64,000 nucleotides of DNA from the NCBI GenBank assembly GCA_023437305.1, contig JAEZGN010000020.1:3347-67346 (forward strand). Reading direction: 5' to 3'. The translations under genes were made by a program, and so were the position numbers. The notes under the pieces were generated by a model. That model was not told the origin of the DNA. It did no database searches and saw only the letters and a program-made list of their open reading frames with translations. Shown here one piece after another: positions 1-7,210 of this stretch (within the stretch, counting starts at the first letter, position 1; each line of letters starts with the position of its first letter). Source of the stretch: Bacteroidota bacterium. GTDB taxonomy: Bacteria > Bacteroidota > Bacteroidia > Bacteroidales > Dysgonomonadaceae.

Positions 1-167
1 CGATTTTTGGATTATTTTTAATATCCATCTTTATTACTTTTGATAATAACAATAGCTTATCGTGATTTATCATTGATCTATTTATAATGCACCTTTGATA
101 TATAATTATTAATATCAATATAATAATTATCCCGGATAAAATACAATACAACATAAAACATAAATAT

Positions 168-259
168 TAAAACAGAAAGCAGCATACAAATTGGGGTTGC
201 ATACTGCTCTCAAGGTTTAAACCTAATTTCTTAATTTATTGCAATCGCCCCAATTGATT
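168..259 (-). ncRNA. Small RNA unit with own promoter and terminator (copy A)
   Basis: On the minus strand a TATATTTG box (266-273), fitting the Bacteroidetes -7 consensus TAnnTTTG, precedes about 90 nt that end in a 12-bp stem (arms 208-197 and 189-178) and the tract TTTCTGTTTT (177-168). Two pairs in the stem are G-U wobbles on the minus strand but A-C mismatches on the plus strand, which fixes the strand. The RNA body holds ATTAAGAAATTAGGTTT, resembling the body of the two units near 5.7 and 6.1 kb. No coding potential seen. Function unknown; that it is a stable RNA is inferred. Confidence 0.5.
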
Positions 260-283
260 ACAATACAAATATACAATATATAT

Positions 284-299
284 ACTAATAATTATTAGT
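284..299. promoter_or_regulatory. 16-bp perfect palindrome, candidate repressor operator
   Basis: ACTAATAATTATTAGT is a perfect inverted repeat 17 bp upstream of the S24 repressor start. It sits between the minus-strand promoter of the small RNA (266-273) and the start region of the repressor gene. The position fits an operator for autoregulation by the repressor, possibly acting on both divergent units. Seen: the palindrome and its place. Inferred: operator function. Confidence 0.45.
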
Positions 300-316
300 G
301 TATTTGGATTTTAACT

Positions 317-1024
317 ATGGAAAAAGAAAATTTACCAATAAGAATTGCTTTTGAGTATCTTAAGAGCAAAGGAATCGTTCATACACAAAAAGACGTTTCT
401 TTGAAACTGAATATTGCAACAAGCAATTTATCTAAAGCATTTAATGGAGACTCTGAATATTTAACTCGTGGGTTTGTAGAAAAATTCAATAAATATTTTA
501 ATAGTATATTTAATGAAGATTGGTTGCTTACCGGAGAAGGAGACATGCTAAAAACAAAAAGCGAAATTACACCAAAAGCAGAAGGTGATTATATGATGGT
601 AGAGTATGTTGATCTCCGAGCAAGTGCCGGAAGGCTTGGTGGTGCTGATATAGATTTATTACCTGAGACGCATATAAGGTTGGTCCCTAAAGAGTATAAG
701 AATGGCGGTTTTCTAGTCGTAAGAGTTGATGGAGATTCTATGGATGATGGAACTAAGCGTTCTTTATGCGATGGTGATGAAGTCCTTATTAAAGAGAAGA
801 AAGATTTTCAGGTAAAAGACCTACCAATCAAGAAGACTGTGTTTGTAATTACGTCAAGAGAAGGGAATGTACTAAAGCAGATTAAAGAAATAAATACAGA
901 AGAAGGATATATTATTTGCCATTCATTTAATCCGATATATCCGGACTTTAAAATGGAGCTCTCAGACATATATCAGATCTTTATTGTTTGCAAGGTAGTG
1001 GCAAGGCAAATAAGCCTTATTTAA
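317..1024 (+). CDS. S24-family (LexA/CI-like) transcriptional repressor
   Basis: A 235-residue regulator with an N-terminal helix-turn-helix (about residues 1-75, ending in WLLTGEGDML, a pattern common in Bacteroidetes XRE-S24 proteins) and a C-terminal S24 self-cleavage domain (about 92-230). The catalytic dyad is visible as Ser141 in DGDSMDDG and Lys187 in NVLKQI, and a candidate Ala-Gly cleavage site lies at residues 104-105 (ASAG). Such proteins repress promoters until RecA-ssDNA triggers autocleavage. No phage genes are visible next to it, so it is an orphan regulator here. The palindrome just upstream is a candidate autoregulatory site. A phage remnant left of the window cannot be excluded. 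Confidence 0.85.
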   Translation: MEKENLPIRIAFEYLKSKGIVHTQKDVSLKLNIATSNLSKAFNGDSEYLTRGFVEKFNKYFNSIFNEDWLLTGEGDMLKTKSEITPKAEGDYMMVEYVDLRASAGRLGGADIDLLPETHIRLVPKEYKNGGFLVVRVDGDSMDDGTKRSLCDGDEVLIKEKKDFQVKDLPIKKTVFVITSREGNVLKQIKEINTEEGYIICHSFNPIYPDFKMELSDIYQIFIVCKVVARQISLI

Positions 1025-1330
1025 TTACTGTCTCGGCTCTATTTCGGACATATATATGTAAGTAATTGATATAAAGAAAATAACAAATTCCCGGCTGTGC
1101 TACAGGGGAAGCTGCTGATGAAGCGGCTTTCGCTGTTAGAAAGCCTTACTTCATTAATCTTCGGATTGCAAATCCGAAGAGGCGAGAATGAACAATCGTT
1201 TATTTAGATTCGTTAAATATATATACCTACTAATACGAATTCTAAATATTTGCCTAGAATAACTTAATATAAAAGTATCTATTATGCAGAAGAATTTCTG
1301 CCAGCTTAATTTTTTATTAAATAAAATTCT
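1025..1330. other. Gene-free stretch holding repeat R1
   Basis: Apart from R1 I see only AT-rich sequence. No ORF with a convincing start and composition lies here. The promoter of the downstream lipoprotein gene must be in the last part, but no clear TAnnTTTG box was found. Confidence 0.6.
1096..1186 (+). repeat. Structured repeat R1
   Basis: A 91-bp element, nearly identical to R2 at 3104-3194, starting 72 bp after the S24 gene. It can form hairpin A (1109-1129), hairpin B (1125-1145, GGCTTTC with GAAAGCC) and hairpin C (1159-1179, CTTCGGATT-GCA-AATCCGAAG). A and B share bases and exclude each other. Hairpin A keeps pairing through a U-G wobble on the plus strand. The core of hairpin C is the same GGATTGCAAATCC palindrome that clusters near 40.8-41.1 kb. 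Confidence 0.75.
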
Positions 1331-3025
1331 ATGCCTATGAAAAAGAATCTCTACATGACTATTCTATCAATAGCAGCTTTACTGCTTGGCTGTACTGATA
1401 GTGAAAATGAATTGGTAACAGATGATTATTCTAATGAGAAAACGACCAAAGGTATGGTCAGTCCTATTTTAGGAAAAGAATCTTCCAGTAATCCCAATTT
1501 ATATTATTATTGGGATGATTGGAGTAAAGTGAATAACATCTTCCTCAATAGAGAAGGTGAAATTGATCCTCCTTGGTATATTAATTTTGGAAATTCGATG
1601 AGAATCCCAGAAAATATTAGAATAGATGTTAAAAAGGAGGATGGATGGATAATGTTAGGACATACGTTGGAGAGATTGAATCTTGCAGAACCTAATTATA
1701 TGCTTTTTTATAACAAGAAAACAGGTATTCTGAAAGGTTTTTATTTCTCTGATGCGGCAGAACAAAACCAGAATGTGAAGTGGGTTTTAAGTACATCACA
1801 ACCTTCTTCTCTTTTGCCGGCTAATGAAAGAGTCTCCAATCTAAGCAGTCAGGGACAGACGTATGCAATAACATCAAATATTGTCATTCCGAATGTAATC
1901 AGCTCCGAAGGTCCTCTTTATCAAGGTTGGAATTGTTTTACTTTTGAATTACCTTATGGCACTTTAAACCAAAATCCAATTATCAGTATTACAGGATACA
2001 GCATTAATCGATATGAATTAACAGGTACAGGAACATTTTCCGGTCAAGTTGTAGTTCCGACAACAGTGACTTCTAACAGCTTGGATTCATGGAAAAGTTT
2101 TCTTAGCATGACATCTAGCTTTACAGGGGCAACGAGTACTTTTGCTAACTTATTTAAAAAGGATAATAAGACGTCAAGAGATCTTACCTCTAGCGGATTG
2201 TTAAATGAACATAACAAATCAACAAAAAGTATTATAGGAACTATAGGAATTATAAATTCGGCAGTTTCAATAGCCTCTAGCTTACTTGGTGGTGCGTCTT
2301 TCTTTACATCAAAAAAGGAAACTGTCATCCAAAGATATGATTTCAGTGGTAATATTAAATTAACAGGAGAGATTATTGGTAAGTTTGATGGGTTAATTAA
2401 GTCTATAGACAATATAGATCTTGGGCTGTTAAACAATAATGAAGTACTAGGTGTCTGGGGTCTTAAGGAATTACCGAAAATAACAATTAACAAGTATTCT
2501 TTTGTAAGCTCTTATAGTGTTCCTGTAGATACTGAAATGTATGATGTTTATCGATATCTTTACATAAAACCTGAAGTAAAAAAAGAATCAATAATAATCA
2601 ATCCAGCCTTACTTCCTTTAATTAAGGACTATAAAGTTACTGTTGGCGATGTAATATCTACTAATAGCAGTGATAAAAAAATACGAGGTTTAAAATATGA
2701 ACAAATCCAAAATGACTGGTATAGTGCTAATACTGAAAATGGTGGTCTCAAATTACGGAATAATATTTTTCCTGCGGGCTATATGTATTTACGTGATACT
2801 AATACTGTGGATTTCTATATGTCATTCTTAAATACTTTTCCAGAAATTTATGTTAGTGTTTTGGTTGAAATAGAATATAATGATGGAAGCATACTTTCTT
2901 CGAGTAGAGTATTTAGGGTTAATGGGTCAATCTATGATAACTCATATGATATTATGAGATCAACTCCTAGATACACTCAATCTATATTTGTAGATTATCT
3001 TTTTATTGGCGATGGACGTTTTTAA
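1331..3025 (+). CDS. Hypothetical lipoprotein, 564 aa
   Basis: The N terminus has a lipoprotein signal peptide with lipobox LLLGC (Cys21), so the product is probably anchored in the outer or inner membrane. I do not recognise a family. The mature part is beta-rich and polar, with many Tyr, Asn and Ser. A central stretch (about residues 260-325) is rich in Ser, Gly, Ala and Ile and includes SIIGTIGIINSAVSIASSLL, which could form a membrane-inserting helix or hairpin. The gene stands alone between repeats R1 and R2, each 72-80 bp downstream of a stop codon. A second Met two codons in (1337) is an equally good start. A pore-forming or adhesin-like role is possible but only a guess. Confidence 0.7.
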   Translation: MPMKKNLYMTILSIAALLLGCTDSENELVTDDYSNEKTTKGMVSPILGKESSSNPNLYYYWDDWSKVNNIFLNREGEIDPPWYINFGNSMRIPENIRIDVKKEDGWIMLGHTLERLNLAEPNYMLFYNKKTGILKGFYFSDAAEQNQNVKWVLSTSQPSSLLPANERVSNLSSQGQTYAITSNIVIPNVISSEGPLYQGWNCFTFELPYGTLNQNPIISITGYSINRYELTGTGTFSGQVVVPTTVTSNSLDSWKSFLSMTSSFTGATSTFANLFKKDNKTSRDLTSSGLLNEHNKSTKSIIGTIGIINSAVSIASSLLGGASFFTSKKETVIQRYDFSGNIKLTGEIIGKFDGLIKSIDNIDLGLLNNNEVLGVWGLKELPKITINKYSFVSSYSVPVDTEMYDVYRYLYIKPEVKKESIIINPALLPLIKDYKVTVGDVISTNSSDKKIRGLKYEQIQNDWYSANTENGGLKLRNNIFPAGYMYLRDTNTVDFYMSFLNTFPEIYVSVLVEIEYNDGSILSSSRVFRVNGSIYDNSYDIMRSTPRYTQSIFVDYLFIGDGRF

Positions 3026-3103
3026 CATAAAATAACAGACTCCCATTTAATGTAAAATATCTTATTTTATTATGATAACATCGCTCAATTTTGTAGTATA
3101 ACA

Positions 3104-3194
3104 TGTGCTACAGGGGAAGTCGCTGATGAAGCGGCTTTCGCTGTTAGAAAGCCTTACTTCATTAATCTTCGGATTGCAAATCCGAAGAGGCGAG
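3104..3194 (+). repeat. Structured repeat R2
   Basis: Second copy of the 91-bp element of R1, differing by a two-base swap in the first arm of hairpin A (AGTCGCT against AGCTGCT). Both versions still pair with AGCGGCT through one U-G wobble at a different position. Hairpins lie at 3117-3137 (A), 3133-3153 (B) and 3167-3187 (C). It follows the 564-aa lipoprotein gene by 78 bp. Confidence 0.75.
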
Positions 3195-3231
3195 TGATTT
3201 TGATTTTGAGATATGAACCATTTTAAATCCC

Positions 3232-3239
3232 TATCTTTG
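3232..3239 (+). promoter_or_regulatory. Promoter -7 box of the hemoglobin gene
   Basis: TATCTTTG fits the Bacteroidetes -7 consensus TAnnTTTG and lies 32 bp upstream of the start codon. A TTTG at 3205-3208 is slightly farther upstream than the ideal -33 spacing. Confidence 0.5.
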
Positions 3240-3271
3240 GTGCGTGTATTATTAATAAGATTAGATTTGAC

Positions 3272-3670
3272 ATGAATCCAAATAAAGACATCGAGAATAT
3301 AGACGATATAAAAAAAATGGTTAATGTGTTTTACGGTAAAGTCAGAAAAGACACTTTGATAGGGCCTATATTTAATGAAAAGATACAAGATCATTGGAAT
3401 GAACATCTTGAAAAACTATATCTTTTCTGGCAAAGCAGATTGTTTGGCGACCCGGTTTATAATGGGTTTCCATTTCCTCCGCACGCTCAACTACCCATAA
3501 ACAAAGAACATTTTGATCGTTGGTTGTCCCTTTTTACCGAAACAGTAGATACCCTTTTTGCCGGATCGGTAGCGGATGAGGCTAAAAGCAGAGCTTATAA
3601 GATTGGTGATGTATTTCAAGAAAAACTGGAGTATATTCGCAGAAAGAAAAATAATAAACTGATTGAGTGA
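3272..3670 (+). CDS. Group III truncated hemoglobin
   Basis: At 132 residues this matches the group III 2-on-2 globin family. The proximal heme-ligand histidine is most likely His80 in INKEHFDRWL; the Phe-Tyr pair in VNVFYGKV (residues 20-21) fits helix B, and FPFPPHAQL (67-74) is the usual segment before helix F. Family members bind O2 or NO in the cytoplasm and are linked to nitrosative stress or respiration at low oxygen. It has its own promoter box and stands alone, so its role cannot be read from context. The last few residues (RRKKNNKLIE) are a basic tail. Confidence 0.9.
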   Translation: MNPNKDIENIDDIKKMVNVFYGKVRKDTLIGPIFNEKIQDHWNEHLEKLYLFWQSRLFGDPVYNGFPFPPHAQLPINKEHFDRWLSLFTETVDTLFAGSVADEAKSRAYKIGDVFQEKLEYIRRKKNNKLIE

Positions 3671-3736
3671 TCTACTAAAAGGGCATAAAAAGCGAATGCC
3701 TATATTTGTTCCTCAGAAATTAAATAGAATAGAATT

Positions 3737-3910
3737 ATGATGAAACCCCGTCTAGGTATGACTGCACGTACAGGTGATAAATGTCCCAAAAGTGGAGTAT
3801 GGAAAGCCATGGGTACTTTCGAAACGGTTACATTATCAGTATCCAGAGGAAACAGGATGCCTACACATGAAAACAAAAGTACAACATGGAAGTTGATTAT
3901 AATGTTTTAA
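3737..3910 (+). CDS. Small 57-aa protein, YjzC-like
   Basis: A short ORF starting at ATG 3737 (or the adjacent ATG at 3740) encodes a 57-residue basic protein. The pattern PRLGMTARTGDKCPKSGVWK followed by MPTHENKSTTWKLI resembles the small YjzC-like family (pGq.ap.SGqy ... PPTpk...tw.l). No function is known to me. It lies 66 bp after the hemoglobin gene and may be co-transcribed with it. Its last codons belong to a segment duplicated at 4391-4485. Confidence 0.6.
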   Translation: MMKPRLGMTARTGDKCPKSGVWKAMGTFETVTLSVSRGNRMPTHENKSTTWKLIIMF

Positions 3911-3981
3911 TTTTATTATGAGAAAATAGACTATATACCTCTTACGTAGTGCTACAGGAGAAGCGGCTGATGAAGCGGCTT
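3893..3981 (+). repeat. Repeat R3 with upstream duplicated segment
   Basis: About 89 bp including the last codons of the 57-aa gene, the sequence agaaaatagactatatacct and the first part of the R element (gtgctacaggagaagcggc). It is duplicated with about 85-90 percent identity (by eye) at 4391-4485. Only the hairpin A region of R1/R2 is present, and here hairpin A carries a G-G mismatch. Confidence 0.65.
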
Positions 3982-4016
3982 TTGATAATGATAAACACGA
4001 ATATAATTCATAAGAA

Positions 4017-4051
4017 AGAATGTTGTTTGTCTAAAAAACAAACAACATTCT
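4017..4051 (-). terminator. Terminator of the small lipoprotein gene
   Basis: A perfect 14-bp inverted repeat (4017-4030 and 4038-4051) with a 7-nt loop, followed on the minus strand by TTCTTAT. It lies 27 bp beyond the stop of the minus-strand lipoprotein gene. Confidence 0.7.
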
Positions 4052-4077
4052 AATTCCTAATGCTATAAGTAAATTGA

Positions 4078-4236
4078 TTACTTATTATGTCCAGGGGCAT
4101 ATGGAGCAGCAGATTTACTTCCTGTTATTTTTTTTGCTTGTCCCGGAGGAATCCCATTTTTGTTAGACTTAACAGATACACACGAGCTAAATAAAATAGC
4201 TACTAGTGAGATGATAATAAGTGCTTTCTTTTTCAT
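4078..4236 (-). CDS. Small lipoprotein, 52 aa (PPGQAKK type)
   Basis: The start at 4236 gives a clean lipoprotein signal peptide ending SSC (Cys19); an upstream in-frame start at 4311 adds 25 residues that break this signal and is rejected. The mature peptide carries GIPPGQAKKITGSKSA and YAPGHNK, a pattern shared by many tiny Bacteroidetes lipoproteins of unknown role, some of which carry inherited annotations such as quinol oxidase subunit 4 that are probably unreliable. It is monocistronic with its own terminator. Confidence 0.75.
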   Translation of the reverse strand: MKKKALIIISLVAILFSSCVSVKSNKNGIPPGQAKKITGSKSAAPYAPGHNK

Positions 4237-4311
4237 AATTGACACTTTTATAAGTAGTTTATTATGGATATTATCAGATATAGTGAAGCAATAATGTAAT
4301 AACCAATACAC

Positions 4312-4806
4312 AGAGAAGGGTTATAATAGTGAAGGCTTCAAAAATGAGTCTTTCCATACCTCAAAAATAGCAAAATAATAAAAAAAGGGGAAGTGATTAT
4401 AATGTTTTAATTTCATTAAGAGAAAATAGATTATATATCTCTTACGCTGTGCTACGGGAGAAGTCGCTGGTGAAGCGGCTTTTTGTGTTTAAAAAGGCTT
4501 TTTTATAGACTTAGATATGCAATTTCCAACACCGTTTTGTTTGTTCCTTGTGGGGCGTTTTTATATCCAAAGTATATTATATCGGTATTCGGCGATATAG
4601 AAATCAGTATTCTTCACCCTCTTCAATAAATAAAAAAGGAGATAAAAAGTCATATTTACATTTTCTTATTTTTTTAACCATCAGGTAAATAAGCTTTTCT
4701 TTGTTAAAGAATAGTCATATGCGGCAATAAAATTAAGTTAAATGAAATATTATTTAATAATTTTATTAAAATATAAAATCGATTGTCAAACTAAAAATTT
4801 AACATT
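4312..4806. other. Gene-free stretch holding R4
   Basis: Besides R4 the stretch is AT-rich with several short A or T runs. I see no ORF, RNA gene or clear promoter box in it. Confidence 0.5.
4391..4485 (+). repeat. Repeat R4 with upstream duplicated segment
   Basis: Second copy of the 3893-3981 segment. It starts with a copy of the tail of the 57-aa gene (gattataatgttttaa) but has no gene in front, so it looks like a duplication remnant. Hairpin A pairs again (AGTCGCT with AGCGGCT, one U-G wobble) and is followed by TTTTT, so it could act as a terminator. Confidence 0.65.
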
Positions 4807-5271
4807 ATGAAAAAAATTATTTATTTCTTTTCTTTATTCTTGTTTTGTTTTGTATCGTGTAGTAACGATGACAATGAAGTAGATGATACAAATATAAAGC
4901 CTATTGATAAAAATGAGGTTGGTTATTATTATAATGATGTACCTAATTTTTCATCAGATTGTCCTTGGTTTGGATCACAACCTGAGACTCTTGTAGCTGA
5001 CCTATCCGTGTCATTGTACCAAACAAAAGAAATTAGCGTAGCTGGAGATTATTTGTTATTTAGTGGAGCGATTGCCCCAACATCTGCTTCTATAATTATC
5101 TCTAATAACAACAAAGCATATATAACTTTTAAGAAAGCTGGAGTTTATCAGTTATCTGTAGCTGCTTATAATATGTATATATATGGACCGAAAAGTATAA
5201 CATGTTACTCTCCTTTAACGAATTACGAGTATACTTTTAGAGTTAGTAATGTACCTTCTCCATATGACTAA
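4807..5271 (+). CDS. Hypothetical lipoprotein, 154 aa
   Basis: The signal peptide ends in VSC (Cys18), followed by an acidic linker (NDDNEVDD), typical of Bacteroidetes lipoproteins exported to the outer membrane. The rest is beta-rich with two Cys in the mature part (SSDCPWFG and SITCYSPL) that could form a disulfide. No family recognised. It is flanked by a strong terminator and no obvious partner gene. Confidence 0.7.
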   Translation: MKKIIYFFSLFLFCFVSCSNDDNEVDDTNIKPIDKNEVGYYYNDVPNFSSDCPWFGSQPETLVADLSVSLYQTKEISVAGDYLLFSGAIAPTSASIIISNNNKAYITFKKAGVYQLSVAAYNMYIYGPKSITCYSPLTNYEYTFRVSNVPSPYD

Positions 5272-5307
5272 TTGAATAGTTATAATATTTTTTAAGCCAC
5301 AATATTC

Positions 5308-5347
5308 AATCTTGTACCTATAAACCAATAGGTACAAGATTTTATTT
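5308..5347 (+). terminator. Terminator of the 154-aa lipoprotein gene
   Basis: A 14-bp stem AATCTTGTACCTAT (5308-5321) pairs with ATAGGTACAAGATT (5328-5341), followed by TTATTT. It lies 36 bp after the stop codon. Confidence 0.8.
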
Positions 5348-5373
5348 CGTTATAATAGGTTTATTCCTCAGAA

Positions 5374-5541
5374 TTACCCTCTATCATTAGTGTTCTCATC
5401 CGGATTAATTCTGTTTGTGGCAGCCTTTACCGATTTTTCGGAGCTAGGTACAGGATTTTTGATGTTTTTTACCTTTCGGGCATGTTCGTACCCCTCAAAT
5501 TTATGTTCTTTGGATTGTGTTTTTGTTATATCTTCTTTCAT
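5374..5541 (-). CDS. Small hydrophilic protein, 55 aa
   Basis: A minus-strand ORF from ATG 5541 encodes 55 mostly charged residues, with FEGYEHARKVKNIKNP and a C terminus NPDENTNDRG. Its composition (Lys, Glu, Asn rich, no low-complexity runs) looks coding, unlike the overlapping plus-strand frame. No family recognised; it recalls small cytoplasmic proteins of unknown function in Bacteroidales. No partner gene is evident. Confidence 0.5.
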   Translation of the reverse strand: MKEDITKTQSKEHKFEGYEHARKVKNIKNPVPSSEKSVKAATNRINPDENTNDRG

Positions 5542-5923
5542 GGTTCAATAAATTTAATATTCGACATATATAGACTAAACAAAACGGATTGGAATAATGT
5601 TCTCGGTTTGTTTATTATCTATCTGTATAAAAACAAAAAGGCTGTCATCATGACAACCAATCTTCAATTGTATAACCTAAAATCTAATACCATGAAAAAT
5701 ACATTACAAAGATAAATCGCCTTCAATACAAATACAATACCATCTTTATGGTAAATTGTTAAGTTATTGATAAGAAGTAACCTGGCTTTTAGATGATGAG
5801 AGATGAAAAAAGGACTCTTTATGTGTTAATATTCTTGTTTTCATGCACTATCGAGAAACAATTTGATATTAAGTACTGTTTTAAAATAATAGAGTTCAAA
5901 TTGCTAATCTAATAAATACTACC
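5542..5923. other. Gene-free stretch holding small RNA copy B1
   Basis: The only structure I see here is the minus-strand small RNA unit at 5631-5734. A plus-strand frame at 5482-5715 has an implausible composition and no ribosome binding site. Confidence 0.5.
5631..5734 (-). ncRNA. Small RNA unit (copy B1) with promoter and terminator
   Basis: Read on the minus strand: ATTG, 20 bp, TATCTTTG (5714-5707), then about 70 nt containing TTTTTCATGGTATTAGATTT, then a terminator stem GGTTGTCA-TGA-TGACAGCC (5658-5640) with TTTTTGTTTTT. The U-G pair in the stem exists only on the minus strand. The unit is about 85 percent identical (by eye) to copy B2 at 6104-6205, including promoter spacing and an upstream TACCAT/ATGGTA hairpin. 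RNA about 5631-5700; the rest is promoter. Function unknown. Confidence 0.6.
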
Positions 5924-6106
5924 ATGCTTAACGATGACGATAAATTGAAAAATAAGTCTATGCTTGATAGCAGGCTGGGAGCCCCTATGAAAAAAGTAGA
6001 AGGATTGAGTAGCGACATGAAAAAGGCAGAGTCGGAACATCTCCATGCATTCCGCGGAGATATTACCATAAAAGATTTTAAAGAAGACGGTCAGAAAAAG
6101 GAATAA
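5924..6106 (+). CDS. Small hydrophilic protein, 60 aa
   Basis: A 60-residue charged protein (LKNKSMLDSRLGAPMKKVEG, then KKAESEHLHAFRGD) without signal peptide or membrane segment. Codon use and composition look coding. No family recognised. Its stop codon overlaps the end of small RNA copy B2, which converges on it from the minus strand, so the two units share a boundary. Confidence 0.55.
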   Translation: MLNDDDKLKNKSMLDSRLGAPMKKVEGLSSDMKKAESEHLHAFRGDITIKDFKEDGQKKE

Positions 6107-6205
6107 AAAAGGCTGTCATCACGACAACCAATCTCAACTTTTTTAACCATAAATCTAATACCATGAAAAACACAGTACAAAGATAAAAGGTGTTTCAGCC
6201 GAATG
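6104..6205 (-). ncRNA. Small RNA unit (copy B2) with promoter and terminator
   Basis: Same organisation as copy B1: ATTG, 20 bp, TATCTTTG (6185-6178), about 68 nt of RNA, stem GGTTGTCG-TGA-TGACAGCC (6129-6111) and a T run (6110-6105). A base change in the stem relative to B1 (A-U to G-U at the loop end) keeps pairing on the minus strand only. The core CATGGTATTAGATTTA is conserved. Confidence 0.6.
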
Positions 6206-6316
6206 CAATACCATATTTATGGTAAATGATAAAAGAAAAAGGCTTACATTGCTTCATAGGGGAATAAAAAATGTTAACTTTGAAAAAAGAAACAAACGCC
6301 TAAATAATATGAACTT

Positions 6317-7183
6317 ATGAAGCATGCACTATTCATTTTACTTGCATTCCTATTCCTATATTCGTGTTCCGATGGCAATGATCTTGGTAAAGATGATGGA
6401 GATGATTCCGGCAACGGTAATAATTTCTCTCCGGTGCAAATCAGCCTAAAGGCAAAGGCACAAGAAGCTAATATCCATACTATGATGGTGTTTTACTTGG
6501 TGCCTCATAGAGACTGTACAATGTTGGATATAATACAGAGTTACGACTCTTTGGTTTGGCGTGTACAGGGCGAAAAGGGGCGTCTTAATCTTTTGGCTCA
6601 TACCGATGGTTGGATGTCTTTTACAAATGAGTGGGGGCATAGTTTTTATGAAGAGAATCACAGCCATGTTATTCTCGAGGGCTTTAAGGATGGTAAGATT
6701 ATATTAGCCGATTCGGTGAAAATTGATGTATACAATAAGCGCGATTTTCTTGGATATAACTGGAAAGATATTACTTCCTCTACCAACCATCGTGTAGGGA
6801 TTGCGAACGTATTGCAACCGGAGTTTGAAATTTCTTTTATAGAAAGATATATCGATGGCCTGCCTTCTTTGTATGTCTATTTCGAACCTGCATGGGAAGT
6901 AGTTCGTGATGAGGAATTATCAAAGATCTTCTATACTCAGCAGCAAGAGTCTTTGATACGAAACTATATCTCGAAGCTATACGGCGATCCGAAGTTAAGT
7001 CTCGAAAAAGACGCAGCTAAACTAGTTGAATCGTATCATAATATATTTAAACAAGAAGAGGATGCTTATACTCCCAGATATGTTTGGGAGACAAGAACTA
7101 CAAATATAGCCTTGGTGCAGAAATATGGAAACTGGGGAGATTATGAAGCATATTATATTTATGCCGAACCCAAAAGCAATTGA
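6317..7183 (+). CDS. Hypothetical lipoprotein, 288 aa
   Basis: Signal peptide with LYSC lipobox (Cys17) followed by an Asp/Gly/Asn linker (DGNDLGKDDGDDSGNGNN), the usual form of surface-directed Bacteroidetes lipoproteins. The mature domain is about 250 residues, rich in Trp, Tyr and charged residues, with no motif I recognise. It is monocistronic and ends in a strong terminator. Function unknown. Confidence 0.75.
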   Translation: MKHALFILLAFLFLYSCSDGNDLGKDDGDDSGNGNNFSPVQISLKAKAQEANIHTMMVFYLVPHRDCTMLDIIQSYDSLVWRVQGEKGRLNLLAHTDGWMSFTNEWGHSFYEENHSHVILEGFKDGKIILADSVKIDVYNKRDFLGYNWKDITSSTNHRVGIANVLQPEFEISFIERYIDGLPSLYVYFEPAWEVVRDEELSKIFYTQQQESLIRNYISKLYGDPKLSLEKDAAKLVESYHNIFKQEEDAYTPRYVWETRTTNIALVQKYGNWGDYEAYYIYAEPKSN

Positions 7184-7210
7184 GAGACATGTAGCATATA
7201 ATAAAATAAG

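Noticed and set aside
1096..4485. R repeats as a CRISPR array
   Set aside because: Only four copies, spaced 0.5-2 kb apart with genes between, no uniform spacers and no cas genes.
1096..4485. R repeats as integron attC sites
   Set aside because: No RYYYAAC/GTTRRRY ends and no integrase in view.
5482..5715. 77-codon plus-strand frame
   Set aside because: Implausible composition, and it overlaps the small RNA unit and a better minus-strand ORF.
5694..5715. Seven-codon mini-ORF (MKNTLQR) in copy B1, also in B2 as MKNTVQR
   Set aside because: Considered as a leader peptide on the plus strand, but the conserved bases are better explained by the minus-strand promoter and RNA body.
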